Shown piece after piece: positions 1 through 12,402 of a stretch of DNA of 64,000 bases; position 1 is the first letter of the stretch; every line of letters starts with the position of its first letter. A program made the position numbers and the translations under genes. The notes under the pieces are model-generated. The model was given only the letters and a program-made list of their open reading frames with translations, ran no database searches and was not told where the DNA came from. The stretch is from Nymphaea colorata (Eukaryota > Streptophyta > Magnoliopsida > Nymphaeales > Nymphaeaceae). The DNA lies in contig NC_045139.1 of NCBI RefSeq assembly GCF_008831285.2, positions 6,976,204 to 7,040,203 of the forward strand, read 5' to 3'.

Positions 1-1639
1 GTTTTCCTCCTCCTCCTTTCACGTTCTCTCATTTATGAATAGTTTGAAAGACCACCACATTGAGGATAAGTTTCAGATCGGAGCATAAGGCGACCCTTTT
101 CCTCCTCTCCTATGCTCTCCCTTCTCTTCCTCCCTCTCTCCAGTCTTGAATTGAGAGCCATTGAAAGAGACGAACGGAGCCATACGTAAGGAGTTGAATG
201 GTGGCAGCGTCGGCGTGGGGACTTACCATTCACACCTCTCTCTTCCTTTCCCCTACCTCTTTAACCTCTGCACTCACCTTCCTTTTTCTATCTTTATCCT
301 CCATGGCTGCCCAGAAAGCTTTGTCTCGATTCGCCCCCAAAACGGCGACAGGGGCTCGGTGAGAATGCAACGTGTCTTCCTGGCCACCCTATGTTGCCGT
401 CCTTCCACGATATCACGATCAAATTTGTTCCTTTTTTATTGCGTTCCTCCATGATCAGGATCTCAGAGCTTGGAGCTGAGTATTGTCCTTATTAATAACT
501 AATCTGGTTTGATCAGTTAAATCAATATAAGAGAGATTGTTCTCAGAATATTCTCTTCTCCACTAATAAATGGCATGTCCTTTCCTGGTTTGGCATGACA
601 AATGGACTAAGATTCCTGAACTGCTTACCTTGGGCTTGGGGTTCGTCATAATTTAATTTCTCTTGCATCATGTTCACCGAGTGGGAGAGGAGAACATGTT
701 TAGTTAGTTAAACAGAAGTGCTATACGTACTCAATTAGGACTTGAGACGAGAGTTTCAGGTTGACTACTTGAAGTTCATGTTATTAAAATCAGTTTTTTC
801 AACAGAACAGTTATTTAACTTATTTTTAGGAAGACTCAAGAGATCCAATCGACATCTCGGGAATAGAAAGCATTAGTATATACAGAAAAGTTTGATCAAG
901 TCTTAAAGAAAAAGAAAAGCTAATGGTCTCTAAGATTTTACTAGAAGCTAATTGATCTAGAAATGACCAATCACTTTTACATAGTTCAGAAAAGCAGCAA
1001 ATAAATGGACCGACTGCCGATTCAGGCGGAATCTGGACCGATCGATCTCTTTTAATTAGTTGAAAGATATTCAAATTTCGAACTTGGTCAGATCTTTGGG
1101 CATAAACTTCGTAAAAGTAACCAAATTATCTGCAGTCATGCATCACAGTAATCAAATGTTCACAGCGTAGCGTACTGAACCCACAGTAAAATAATACGTA
1201 GAGGTGGAAATAGTGAAAACTGGTAGACGAGAGGGATCCTAGTTTTATGAGACGGCCACCATGGCAGCTGCCCGGAAAATATGGCGACAGATGTCCATTG
1301 CTGCTCTAGGCTCGTAGTTTCGGTTCCCCAGATAACAAAGATGATGGCCTCCATTCTCGAGAATGGTCAACGTGTCTTTTAAAGAGCCCTAAGTCCTCGA
1401 GTGTTTGTGGACGGGGAGGATCAGATTGCCTGCCAATTTCTCTGCGACAAGTATGATCGGTAAGATTAGGAAGAAATGAATATTTTGTAGTAACTTAATA
1501 GTCAGATCATCATCAAATACAATAGCATGTTCTGTTAGATTATGCTTCAAGCATACCACATGTGCATTTTAAATATATGAGTGAATGTCTTTTAAGAGTA
1601 CTCTGAAATGCCACTGAAAGTAGACTAGATTTTGTTTGA
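1..1639. other. Left-edge intergenic DNA, no supported gene
   Basis: No gene could be supported here. There are only short reading frames. A short ATG-initiated stretch on the + strand at 304 (starting MAAQKALSRF) is followed after 19 codons by an apparent splice donor (GTGAGA at about 360). A second in-frame stretch ends in CDKYDR before GTAAGA at about 1451. These could be orphan exons of a decayed gene or chance. Neither was recognised as a known family. Confidence 0.4.
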
Positions 1640-2078
1640 ACAACAAACAGCCAAGTTGAGCCCAAGTTCAGTCAGTTTGAGTTTGCCTGAACTAATGAAA
1701 CTTCAAGTTCGACTCAGCTCGAGCTCGAGAATAGCTCAACGAAAGCAGCTCGAGCTAAACTTGGAAGTTACATGTCGACTCGAATAAGACTAGATAAACT
1801 CATTTGAATAGAATTTATATTCATTATTAAATCGAGCTTTACTCGATTAAAGCTCGGCAAACTCGTAAACTCGTTTGAATATATCGACTTGATTAACGCT
1901 CGACAAACTCGATTAAGGCTCGAGCTAGACTCGACAATTACATGTTAAACTCGAACTCAACTCGATTATTTGAATGAATCAACACATGAACTCAAGCTCG
2001 ACTCATTAAGCAAATGACTCAGCTCGAACTCCTTCACAAATTGAGCTTTAACGAGTCGAGCTGTTCACCCCTACTTAT
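1640..2078 (+). repeat. TCGAG/CTCGA-rich interspersed repeat, copy 1
   Basis: About 440 bp built of degenerate repeats of CTCGA/TCGAG words separated by AT-rich spacers, ending in a sharp boundary of the form GAGCTGTTCACCCCTAC. This texture, including the 'gttcacccctac' edge, is common in unclassified non-coding repeats of plant genomes. A related segment lies in the opposite orientation at 2938-3075. There is no coding capacity. Confidence 0.6.
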
Positions 2079-2937
2079 TTCTCTCCTTTCCTTTGAATGG
2101 TATATATTTTGAAATGTTGAGAAAACAATTTGGTTTTCATATTTACAAACTAATTTCCACCATATGATATTTTTAAAAACAATGACCCATGTGATATCTA
2201 TTAAAGTTTGGTATATGAAGCAAAGCGCCGTATTACAGAGTAGGTACAGTTTAATGACAGGTGTTTAATATTTTGCCATCCAGTAACAGCAAGCTGCGCA
2301 CCTTAACCGATCATAGCCCTTTTGGTAAGCGATCAATTGAAATTGCTGATGCTTGAGATGGTCTTCGCTGAGCTCTGCAGGCACCTGACAGTTGAAATAA
2401 TGATATCATATTACATAATCGGCGTGAGGTTTTTGGGGCCGTCATAGACCAAATGGAGTTCACACTAAGGCGTGCTGTGCCCTATACATAATTATATGGC
2501 CTATGGACACCACATGGTTCACAAACTAAGCTAAGTAGGTTCGCTCAACATGATCACCTCATCCATCTACCTACCCACTTAGTTAGGAGTCTTACTCAAA
2601 ATATACTTTAGCTGTAACTATATATAGTTTCTGAAAAGAGAGTTGGTTCCTTTTTGGAATGAAGAAGAGGGCGTGTGAGAAAAGTCTCCCTAAATTTAAC
2701 CCGTGCTGAAGTCACATACATAAAGCATTGCTCTTTTTGACACACTCGAGAGAGAAAAAGAAACAAAGTTCACATAGAGAACGTAAAAAGGGGCACATCA
2801 ACGACCAATAGAAGTGTTGAAAGCTCCGGAAAAAAACAAGCCCAAGATTTGTTGCTTCTCATTTTCTTTTGTTTTGGGTTTGGGTTGAAGGCACCGCGAA
2901 AAGGGAGAGGGTTGGTTTGCTTATGCACGGGAGGTTA
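2079..2937. other. Intergenic DNA
   Basis: AT-rich sequence without a convincing reading frame, RNA gene or mobile-element end. It separates the two oppositely oriented TCGAG-rich repeat segments. Confidence 0.4.
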
Positions 2938-3075
2938 GGGATGAACAACGAGTCGAGCTAAAGCTCGGCTCAACTCGTTAATCAAGTTGAGTTCGAGTTT
3001 AATATGTAACTGTTGAGTCGAACTCGAGGTTTCATTAGTCGAGCTAAGTTCAAGCTGACTAAACTCAGGCTTGAC
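2938..3075 (-). repeat. TCGAG-rich interspersed repeat, copy 2 (inverted, truncated)
   Basis: Starts at the edge TTAGGGATGAACAACGAG, which resembles the reverse complement of the edge of the repeat at 1640-2078 (TAGGGGTGAACAGCTCGACT). It continues as AGCTCGGCTCAACTCG-type words and fades after about 140 bp. Read as a truncated copy of the same family in reverse orientation. Confidence 0.5.
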
Positions 3076-4673
3076 TAGGCTCATGTTCAAGAGCGGAGGG
3101 AGGGGGGTCCGCCTAGGAAATTACATTAAAATAATTAAAAAATTTTAGTTGTGTAATGTATTTTTTGGATTCGAGTTTAGTTTGGCCCTACCGAGATAAG
3201 TTCATTGGACCGTTTGGCCGGCTCCTGAAAAAAATCCTCTCAGCCGCTCTTGCTCATGTTCACCGCTACTGGAGGCTACAAGCTACTAGGCCACAATGGA
3301 TCGGATTTAGATCTATATATCAATTAATTGAACAAGCCTGCTTGTATCATGTTCTTTAGTGTAAGATCTAAATATTCTTAGCTCCGTTCAAGTTAATTCA
3401 TCTTGAATTGAGTTCAATTTCATTTATATTACTGAGGTCGTCTATTTCTAAACATGTCATTTGGCGAGCAACTTAATTTCTGAGTTCATTTTTTATCAAT
3501 CTAAGAAACAGTTTATCAATTTCTTCACACAAATACACTTCAGTAAACTTTAGTTTGTGCTGGCATATCCCATGCATTTGTTTTTTCATTTTGCCTTTCA
3601 GGATTACTTTAAAATGAGTCATTTAGTTCATGTGGATAAAAGTACTCCACGTCTTTTCAAGTCATGGTTCCCAGTGGCGTAATATCGCCAAACCGCCGTT
3701 CGGTTCCTAGAGTTTTGGCAGATCCAGATGCCACTGATCTGAGTTGTCTCCTAGTGAAGGCTTTGGCTTTTTGCTGAAGAGCGTCATCCTTGCATAAGAG
3801 CGATTATTAATCTGGGTTGGGACTCGTCATTTGCCTGTTTTATCTGTTTCCTCTTATCAATTCTGATGCATATATACCTAAAAATATTTGAAGATTCAAT
3901 ACCCAAAATCCATAATGCCATAACCTGACGGTTCCGTTGCTTTGTACTCAAAAAATAATGAAATACACCTTACTAGTTATAAACATTAATGTTGAACGTA
4001 TCATAAAAATTGATTAGAGAAAAAGTTAAAGATCACGCTAAGCTCTTGAAGTTCGCCAACTTGAAAGAGATTAAGCTTTGATTCCTTAGCCGTGTGAACG
4101 GAACTTTTATCTGTGTGTGAAAGCTCAATTCTGCCGTCAGTTCGGTTGCCTGATGGCCTATTTTAAAGAAGATCGGTATCAGATACATGCATTTATTATA
4201 TATTATATGGCCCCCATTGACTGAAAATCCATGTTCGAATTACTAAAAGCTGAACTGCAGAAACAAATTTCTTGACATTAAAATACATGGGCGGTTGTCC
4301 GATCTGAAAAAAACGTCCAATCCTTATCTAGCCATATATAATTACATATAGGGAGTTCAAATGTTAAGATGTCGTCACATAGTTAAAACTTAAATATGTC
4401 AATAAAAAAACAGTCGTTACGTGTATTAGTAACGGTCTGTGTATGACTCTAGCTTTTTAAAGTCATACAACCATGTAACTAGGCCTGTCTGATCCAACAT
4501 AATGGACAGCTAAAAAAAATTAACAAGTATTTTGTCATATAATATCATTTCACATTTTTTTTATTTTTCTTTCAACCGTGCTTCAAATGAGTAGTCTTAG
4601 TAAATAACTAGTTAGAATCATCATTCACTATATATATATTTTTTTTTTATTTTTCTTTCAACCGTGCTTCAAA

Positions 4674-4709
<36 letters not shown>

Positions 4710-6387
4710 CATAACACCCTATATCTTGGGTTTGAACCTATAGGTTATGCTTATGTACCATAAAAAGGTGGGTCGTATGTCTAAGTTGAAATTTCTATAG
4801 CTATTGTGACATAGTACCAGCATGACTCTGAACTCTATGGATAAGAAAAAAGAAAGATTTTCATCTCTCATCTGGTTCTCATTTGGGTAGTGAGATTAAT
4901 CCTCTCGCTCAACCAAAGAACAATTCAAAATTGAGCCTTGGAGGTTTGAACAAATTTCTGCAAAATATAGAATTGATTCAAATCGGCTAGACCATCTATT
5001 GGGAGACTTAGCCCATTCCAGTTGTGTAGTTATTAATCCGTGAAACTTATTATCATATTTGTTTAAAAAGTATATCAAACAAAAGAAGTTTTAAAACATT
5101 TTAAAAATAATATAAAGAGGAACTTTAAGCATGATTAGCTTTGAAGCCCACACCACACGTCGAGCTTGCCTGCCTTACGAATCCGTCTGAAGTGAGCAAA
5201 AGGAGCTGCAGAAGGCAGCCAAAGGCAAAAAAAAAAAATGGACTCTCCGTCCGAGGGGGAAAAGAGTCTGTGTTTTCTTGTGATCGTGTCTTTGCCTATA
5301 ATGCCGACGCTGTATGAAGTCCACGAGGATCCCAAGTGCGCTTCCGTTGTCTTCATTCTAACTTTGTCCTCCCTCTCAGATCAGAAGACAGTGGGAGAGT
5401 TGGAGTCTTGCTCGTTTCCCAAGTTCTTCCAATGAGAGGAGAAGACACATGTTGGGGAGTCTGATCAGCGAATGGAAGGGATGGAGGGGTTGGGTCGAGG
5501 CCATGGCGGAACTGGCCGGCTCAGGCGTATGCCCACGGGCAGCACGCGCCCTTCAGGTGGCCCTCTCTTTCCCAAAGAACAAAAAACAAACGGAGAAGCA
5601 ATTAAGCAATGGAGAGGAAGGCACCAAATAATACATGGCCAACGCCGGAGCGCCGCCTTCAATGTAACGTTCCAAAACCATATACAACACGACGAAACGG
5701 CTGCTTCTTAATCATTTTCGCAGATTAAATTTCCCGCCCTGGCTGTTTGCATTCTCACAAATATTAGTTTCGAGAAAATCTCGGTAGGATTTTTCTCAAG
5801 TATTTTTTTGACGAAATTGTTTTTCTCAGGTTAATCTTGATAAAATCTCCACAGTTCTTTAAAAATTCAAAATACATGACTATATATAAAACCTTTAAAA
5901 ATTCAAAATATTAAAATCTCCAAAAAGTCACGAAAAGAACATGACAAATTCAAGATGAAATAGCAAGATTTTCATTTAGGTGAGATTTTTTTCTCTTTTT
6001 TCGTTTTATGTGATTTTCTTGTACATATTATAAGATTTTCAAAAATCTCGTGAAATCTGTGACACTGATCTAAATATATCAAACAACAATATTACACATC
6101 GCTTATGAAGATTTTAAACCTATACATATATATAGATAGATAATGAATGAATGAGTTACATCAAAAACTGTTGATTCGTTAATAACAAGAATATTTAGTG
6201 GAACAACTTTCACAAGCCTTGGTAAGATGGCTGGTACTAATAGTAATTCAACTCATTCACATACGCATGTCATTAAAAAGGCATTGGTTTTCTTAAATGA
6301 TCGCATCGGGTCTATTTCTGACATCATACACATAGCACATTAATTAGACATAATTAGCAGCTGCATATCAAGATCATTATTCGTCAA
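3076..6387. other. Intergenic DNA with microsatellite and decayed repeats
   Basis: No gene was found. The stretch holds an (AT)15 microsatellite at 4676-4705. A roughly 36-nt direct duplication (core CTTTCAACCGTGCTTCAAAT) lies at about 4553-4592 and 4640-4676. An AT-rich block at 5760-6070 is full of AAATCTC/GAGATTTT words and may be a decayed non-autonomous transposon, though no terminal repeats could be fixed. Short frames near 5238-5711 look non-coding. Confidence 0.45.
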
Positions 6388-6402
6388 TAGCTAGACAAAG
6401 GC
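6388..6402. repeat. Target-site duplication of the LINE, 3' side
   Basis: TAGCTAGACAAAGGC. It matches 12388-12402 (TAGCTAGCCAAAGGC) at 14 of 15 positions, and similarity stops immediately on both sides. It marks the 3' end of the minus-strand LINE. Confidence 0.75.
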
Positions 6403-6658
6403 CAATAAACGGTTGTTGGGAGATAAGCTCTCATCCTTTTATTACAGAAAAATTAAGATATGTACAGGACAAAAAAAAAATTTACACAAAGTTGTGAAAC
6501 AGCCACAACAAGGGGAAAAAACCCAAAACCCTGGCAAGCATAACCCAACTGCCCCAAAAAACCGCCACCAGAAGGCCTCAAATTCCCACCAGCGTTTTAG
6601 CTCCTGAAAAGGGGAAAGACTAAAACCAGAAACAATATTAGGAAACCAAATAAAAGCA

Positions 6659-9600
6659 TTAACCACCATCATCCCTGCCATCCCTTTCCCCATATTGACA
6701 CATCTGGTCTCCAACCTCTAAAGTAGGCAGTTGACTAAGAACCCTTAGACGTTGGCTGGCTGCCCTCATGTGTTGCCATTTCTGGTTAATCGGCCTCTTG
6801 CCTTCCAGCATCACTCTAAATCTGCGCTTCCATCCTTCATTGTTAGATATGATCTCAAAACTGCCATTGACTGTCGTCATAGAATGCAACCATCTATTAA
6901 ACACTTGTAATTCAGCTTCGTCCTCCTTAGAATGAGCTTCAGTAAATATGGTCTTGGATTCTATGCCTCTCAATCTCCACATGCCCATCACCATGGTATT
7001 AATGCCCTTCTTATATGTAACAATTTGCAACACATTAGTGTCCATGCTTATACTGGAGAGTCTGCCCTCGCAAAGGATTCCAATCCGCAACCAAGCGGAC
7101 ATAGCCTTACGCTCGTCATCCTTCAGCGACAAACTTAGAAAAGCCTCCTTAGCTGAGCGCCAAATACCAAAGAAAATATGTCCAATCATAGCTGTGGTCA
7201 GTCTTCCATGTGCCACTTCATTCCTGAACCACCATAACTTCCATAACGCAATTGGAAAGAGTAACATCCAACATTTCCTAAGCCATTTAACATTGAAAGA
7301 CACCTTGTTCCAAAGCTGACATTCCTTATCAATGCTCTGCCACGGGAGCCTACTTCTGCCAAAACTAGCAATCGTCTTTCGCCACACCTTATGAACCACA
7401 GAGCACTTGAACATGACGTGTACATTGTTCTCCTTCTCTCTTTTGCATAAATGGCATCTGTTTGCCAAATGAACTCCATGTCTTTGTAATATGTCTTGAG
7501 TGGTCAGTCTCATATGGCTAGCAATGTAGGTGATCCAACTTGCTTTAGCTGGGATATGATTGTTCCAAATACGCTTTCGCCAGCCTTCCTGACTACCCTT
7601 CTGTCTTATGGCATCCCAAATCGATCTAGAGGAAAGATCATTGAGTTCAGTAGCATTACTAACAAGTTTGTCAATCTCATTAGCTAGTTAGATACACCTA
7701 CTCGCAGTTAATGCTTTGGTTGGCAGCGCTAGCCTAGCCTCACCCAAACTCCTAACTTCGGCAACAAAAAGTTTCAATTGATCAACTATGACACCATACT
7801 CCTCGCCACTAATTGAATTCGCTAGAATTTCGTCATGCCACCAGTCAGATCAGAAGAAAACAGAATTACCATTCTTCCACCTCACCCAATTTGCTATCTT
7901 ATTACAGCCTTTTCCTAAGTTTTTCCAAGCCCAAGATCCCCTCCAAGGTTTGCGCAGAGTCCACAAACTGTTGGATTTGAGATAAGTAGCTCTGATCCAT
8001 TGTGCAAAGAGAGAGTTATTATTAAAGGAAGAGCAAAGTCTGCTCGCTAGGAGGAAAACGTTCACTTCCTCAAGAAGGCGTAAACCAATGCCACCTTCCG
8101 CCTTGGGCTTGCACAAAGAATTCCAGGCTATTTGGTGGATGTGCCGGTTAACCTCAGTATCAGCCCACACGAATTCGGCCATGCATCGCTCCAGCTTCTT
8201 TAGTACTTCGTTGGGGAGAGAAAAAGATTGCATCCAAAAGTTACCCATGGAGCTTAGGTTATGGGTGATAAGGCAAGCACGTCCTGCATAGGATAGGAGT
8301 TGGGTTTTCCAAGGCGCCATCTTCTTCTCGAATTTAGCAATCAAACCTGCGCAAAGGTTCGAATTTAAGTTTCCCGTAAAGAGAGGAACACCCAAGTAAT
8401 TCAAAGGTAGCTTAACCGCCTGCCAACCTCCAATGTTGGCTAACCTTTGCTCAAGGGGAGTATCCACGTTGAAAGTGAAAAGAGAAGACTTAGAGTTATT
8501 GATAATGAATCTCATTCTTTTTTCAAGTTGGCTCAGGACCCTCTTGATATTGGTTATCGATTTAACTGAAGCAACGCTAAAGAGGAGGGGATCATCAGCA
8601 AACATTAAGTAGTGAACATCAGGAATAGCTCTAACTGAGTATGGTAGGCGAATGGCTCTCTTCATAATTTGTCCCTTAAGATATCTGGCTGTCATTTCCA
8701 TTACAAGTATGAAAAGGTAGGGGGACATCGGATCGCCTTACCTAACACTCCTCACAGCTGTGAAGTTTCTCCCTACGTCACCATTAATCAACACTGTATA
8801 GGAGACAGAAGAGACACAAAGCATGATTTTTTCTACCAGGACAGGTGAAATCCCAGATAAGTGAGGTTGTTCTGCATGAATCTCCAAGACACTCTTATCA
8901 TACGCTTTAGAGATATCGAGTTTGAGACAGGCTACGACCTCTTTCCTGTTATCAAAAAGGTGAACCAACTCATTGGCCATGGCAATCTGATCGTAGATCA
9001 CCCTAGATTTGACAAAGGCCCCTTAAGTTATCCCGATCAAGCGAGAAGGATGTTCATCATGCGCTACACTATTACTTTAACAATCACCTTGTAAAGACTA
9101 TTGCACAGGGCAATGGGTCTAAAATCCTTGATCCGACGAGCTCCTCTTTTCTTAGGGATGAGCATCAAGTAGGTATTGTTCAAACTACGCACTAACTTCC
9201 TGGATTTGAAAAAATTGTCCACCACTCTCCAAATATCCTGGCCAATTTCCTCCCACCTGATTTGATAAAAAAAAGTTCGAAAAACCATCAGGCCTCGGAG
9301 CACTGTCCTTGTCCAGAGATATAACAGTTTCCTTGACCTCCGCATAGGTGGCTGGTTGCAAGAGGGAGGCGTTTTCTTCCGCAGAGACAAATTCTCCCTG
9401 CCCGATATCACTAGGGATTTCACCATTAGTCGTAGCCTCATTAAGGAAACATTCAAAATGGCTGCTAACTGCTTCCAGTACGCTATTGATAGAAGAGAAA
9501 GTTTGTCCAGCCACCTCAAGATCAGCAATGCGGTTCTTTCTAGATCTATTGTTGATAATAGTTTGAAAGAATCGCGTGTTTTTGTCCCCATCTAACAACC

Positions 9601-10624
9601 ACTTGACTCTCGACTTATCCTTCCACATGATCTCTTCCAAGTGTAAAGCCTTTTCCAGCTCTCTCTTGATGGATTCCTCTGCTTGCCTAAGGCGACATTG
9701 AAGTGACTTTATGTTATCCTCAATACGCCCAAAGGAATTTTTGTTCCAGGATATTAGGCTGCGCTTCACCACCTCAAGTTTTCGAAGGACCCGCAGCATG
9801 GGACACCCCTGCACCTCAGCCCTCCACGCTTCAATGATAACCTGGTGGCCATCCCTGGTCATCATCCAAGGTTTTATGATTCTGAATTGTCTAGTGTTCC
9901 TATTCTACCAAAGAGGGTTGTCCATCTTCACCATGATCACATTGTGGTTTGAAGTGGCTCTGGGGGACGTTGAAAGAGCACAAACAACGTTTGTCTGTCT
10001 TTCCCAAGCAGAATTAGTTAAACCCCAGTCAAGTTTGCAAAAGATTTTATCCTTACCTTGGCGTCTATTGGACCTGGTGTAATTATTTTGGTTGTCACAT
10101 AGCTCCTTAAGATTGGAAGATAGTACAAATCTGTTAAAATCAGTATAAGCTTGAGCATTCGGGGGCTTACCCGTTTTGTTGAGGCTATTGCGCATAGCAT
10201 TAAAGTCCCCATAGATCAAAGTAGGAATGTCTTGAGCATTAAGAAAAAATGTCAACTCAACAAAGCTATTATGACGAAGTATGGGGTTGTTTGGCATGTA
10301 AACAGCTACTATCCGGAAAATCTGCGTCACATTAGCAAAAGAGAAGTAATCGGCCAACCACCATTGATTTTTAACCCAACCATGGTTGTGAGCATGCACC
10401 TGGTTTCAAAGGCCAAAAATACGAGCATGCCCCTCCTTCCCATCTTCATTCCTCTGCACCCCTTCCATGTTTAAGCGACTGGAAACACTCCTAATAACCA
10501 CCTTCTTAACTTGCGCATCAAGTAGAAAGCAGATCCAAGGCCTTTCAGACTTACAAAGATTAACAAGGTCATGTTGAGCCGTCGGCCGTGTAGCCCCCCT
10601 CATGTTCCAACAAGCGAGTTTCAT
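6659..10624 (-). pseudogene. LINE ORF2 remnant: AP-type endonuclease, reverse transcriptase, zf-RVT
   Basis: In element order, the endonuclease/exonuclease/phosphatase domain starts at 10624 (MKLACWNMRG), breaks near 10400, and resumes at 10399-9905 with the catalytic GDFNA motif; the usual terminal SDH is altered to SNH. The linker at 9865-9185 carries KWLLDGDKNTRFF, then an APRPDGF motif where APGPDGF is usual. The reverse transcriptase is split over about 9280-9064 (LIPKKRGARRIKDFRPIAL), 9001-8738 (LKLDISKAYD) and 8728-7850 (MSPYLFILVME, then FADD at the active site). A zf-RVT domain lies at 7513-6659, with C-x2-C and H/C ligands in HLCKREKENNVHVMFKC. The acidic active-site residues survive. 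There are at least five frame breaks, so no full polyprotein can be made. No RNase H domain was recognised. Confidence 0.88.
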
Positions 10625-11980
10625 CAGCGCATCACCGACTTCACTCCATCCCCACCATCCATAGCCTCTTCCATTCCCCCTGGCTGTTTCTCCTTGCCCT
10701 TCTCATCTAAGACACGACCTATCTCTTTAATTAAGTCATATCTTTCTTTTCTTCTCTTTCGTCCAATCTTGATCCATTTGTTTTCTCCTTCCCCTAGCTT
10801 AGGCTTGTCTACTGGGGGAGAGGTGTCAATGAGTAGCGGGCTCTGTTTCTTCTGTCTGTACCCATTACTGCGGGTGCCTCTCACCACTTTAGCCAGGGTT
10901 CTAGTTCCTGTAGTCTCGACCCCACTATGGTTCAGTCCCATCGCTGAACTTCCGGATTCAAAGGTCAAACCGAGAGGAAAAGTAAGGTCGTCCATCTTCT
11001 TATCGTTTGCCAAAACATAAAAAGGGTTAGGAGATAAGGTTTTGGAAGAAGTACCTGATCCTTGAGGATTCGGCTCCATAGGTTAGTGCTTAGTTGCGCC
11101 TCTTCCATTGTCGCCTTGCTTTCCTTTTCCCTTGGTTTGTTTTTTTTGTCGAGTAGCTGTTGTGCGGACCTCCTATCGCTCCCTCGATTCATTCCTCATT
11201 GTTTCATCACCTAAACCGGTCTGTTTGGCAAAGGAGAGACCAGTCTCTCGGGGGTGCCCCTTCCAAGTTTTTGTGGCCATTTTTACCCTGGCCCAGGGGC
11301 TAGCTGCAATTGTCTCTCCCGCTGTGAGTTTCTTACATGTTGACCTTGTATGCGTGAGGGCACCAGACAAGTCGCAAAAGGAAATCCTTGACTCATACAC
11401 CACCTCCTGAGCGATCCGTCGACCGTCCCCTAGATCCAGGGAGACGCACGGCACTGGCAAGAAGTTGATGGGCACTTCAAGCTTCACCCTTGCAAAACCA
11501 ACCTTCTCCCATTTGCCTGAGCAACTATCTTCCTCCACATATTCTCCTCGTATGGCCCTCGCTATGCCCTTATTCATTCCATAGGTGAATCGGTATCTGG
11601 GGTAACTGAACCCATAGCATAACCGTTTCCACCGCATTAATCTTCAGCTCTTGACCAGGCTGCCATCGGCTAGCGATTAGAGTACGCCCGCCCACTCTCC
11701 ATGTCCTTCTCTGAATTACTTCTGTCAACTTTGCTTCTGTATCAACTCTAATTAGAAACCTTCCATATCCCACTATGGAGAAACGTGGGTTCTTAACCTT
11801 CCCCCACTGTTTTCTCAAGGATGAAAAAACATAACTGTAATTCGTTCCCAGTCTCCCACCACCCCCAAAAAGACCAGCAATAGCAACAAATTTGAAGGGC
11901 ACTTCCAAACGCTTGATTGCCTCCGCATTGAATCTGACAACAGGGTTTTCCCCCTCGAAGCTGACTTGCGCTTCCTCCAT
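10624..11980 (-). pseudogene. LINE ORF1 remnant (DUF4283 / zinc-knuckle RNA-binding protein)
   Basis: Starts at ATG 11980 (MEEAQVSFEG). The first frame (11980-11570) resembles the DUF4283 domain of plant LINE ORF1 proteins, with the YGRFLIRVDTEA and RTWRVGGRTL segments. It shifts to a second frame (11637-11173) covering the domain's end and a degraded zinc-knuckle-like segment (FCDLSGALTHTRSTC), where one expected cysteine is absent. After another break the C-terminal part (11079-10624) has the NPFYVLAN motif common near the end of these proteins and a basic lysine/arginine stretch. Its TGA stop shares one base with the ATG of ORF2 (TGATG). The product would bind element RNA. This copy is broken. 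Confidence 0.8.
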
Positions 11981-12387
11981 TTCACCAAGGCATGGCTTCT
12001 CCCACCACCTTCACCCAAGAGCCCTTCCATCTACTTTCCTCGCGCACCCCATTGCCTGCGCCCATTTTCAGGTTCAGTCCTGCCTCCGTCTCCTCTGTCT
12101 CACAATCCATTCCTGTTGGGATAGCCTCCTCTCGTCCCCCACAATTCTTGTTGGGATACCCTCCACACGAGCCCGTCTGATCTGCACACGCCTCCCGATT
12201 TGGGCGTTTCTCTGCTTCCTCGGCCTCTCCTTCTGTCTCGCACTCCATGAGCCCTCACGCCCCAAGCTTGTCACGAGCAAGAAGGAGCTGCCTCTCTCAC
12301 GCGCTACCCCACCCTCCGGCCGGCAGGGAGGGGTCGCTGGCCAACAGCGATGGCACCCGAGCGGAGCCCTAGTTGGCGACGAGACCC

Positions 12388-12402
12388 TAGCTAGCCAAAG
12401 GC
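12388..12402. repeat. Target-site duplication of the LINE, 5' side
   Basis: TAGCTAGCCAAAGGC, matching 6388-6402 at 14 of 15 bases. It marks the 5' end of the minus-strand LINE. Confidence 0.75.

Larger units (their letters stand above)
6403..12387 (-). mobile_element. L1-type LINE (non-LTR retrotransposon), full-length but defective
   Basis: A 5985-bp element read on the - strand. In element order there is a GC-rich 5' UTR (12387-11981), ORF1 (11980-10624), ORF2 (10624 to about 6659) with endonuclease, reverse transcriptase and zf-RVT domains, and a 3' UTR ending near 6403. The 3' UTR carries AATAAAAGGATGAGAGC, and no long poly(A) tail is visible. A 15-bp target-site duplication with one mismatch flanks it, as expected of target-primed reverse transcription. 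Both reading frames are split by frameshifts or stops, so it should be immobile unless helped in trans. No LTRs are seen. The one mismatch in the duplication and the number of frame breaks suggest an insertion of moderate age. Confidence 0.9.

Noticed and set aside
6932-7319. Plus-strand reading frames of up to 123 codons across the LINE
   Set aside because: They lie opposite the zf-RVT and reverse-transcriptase segments on the - strand and show no domain of their own.
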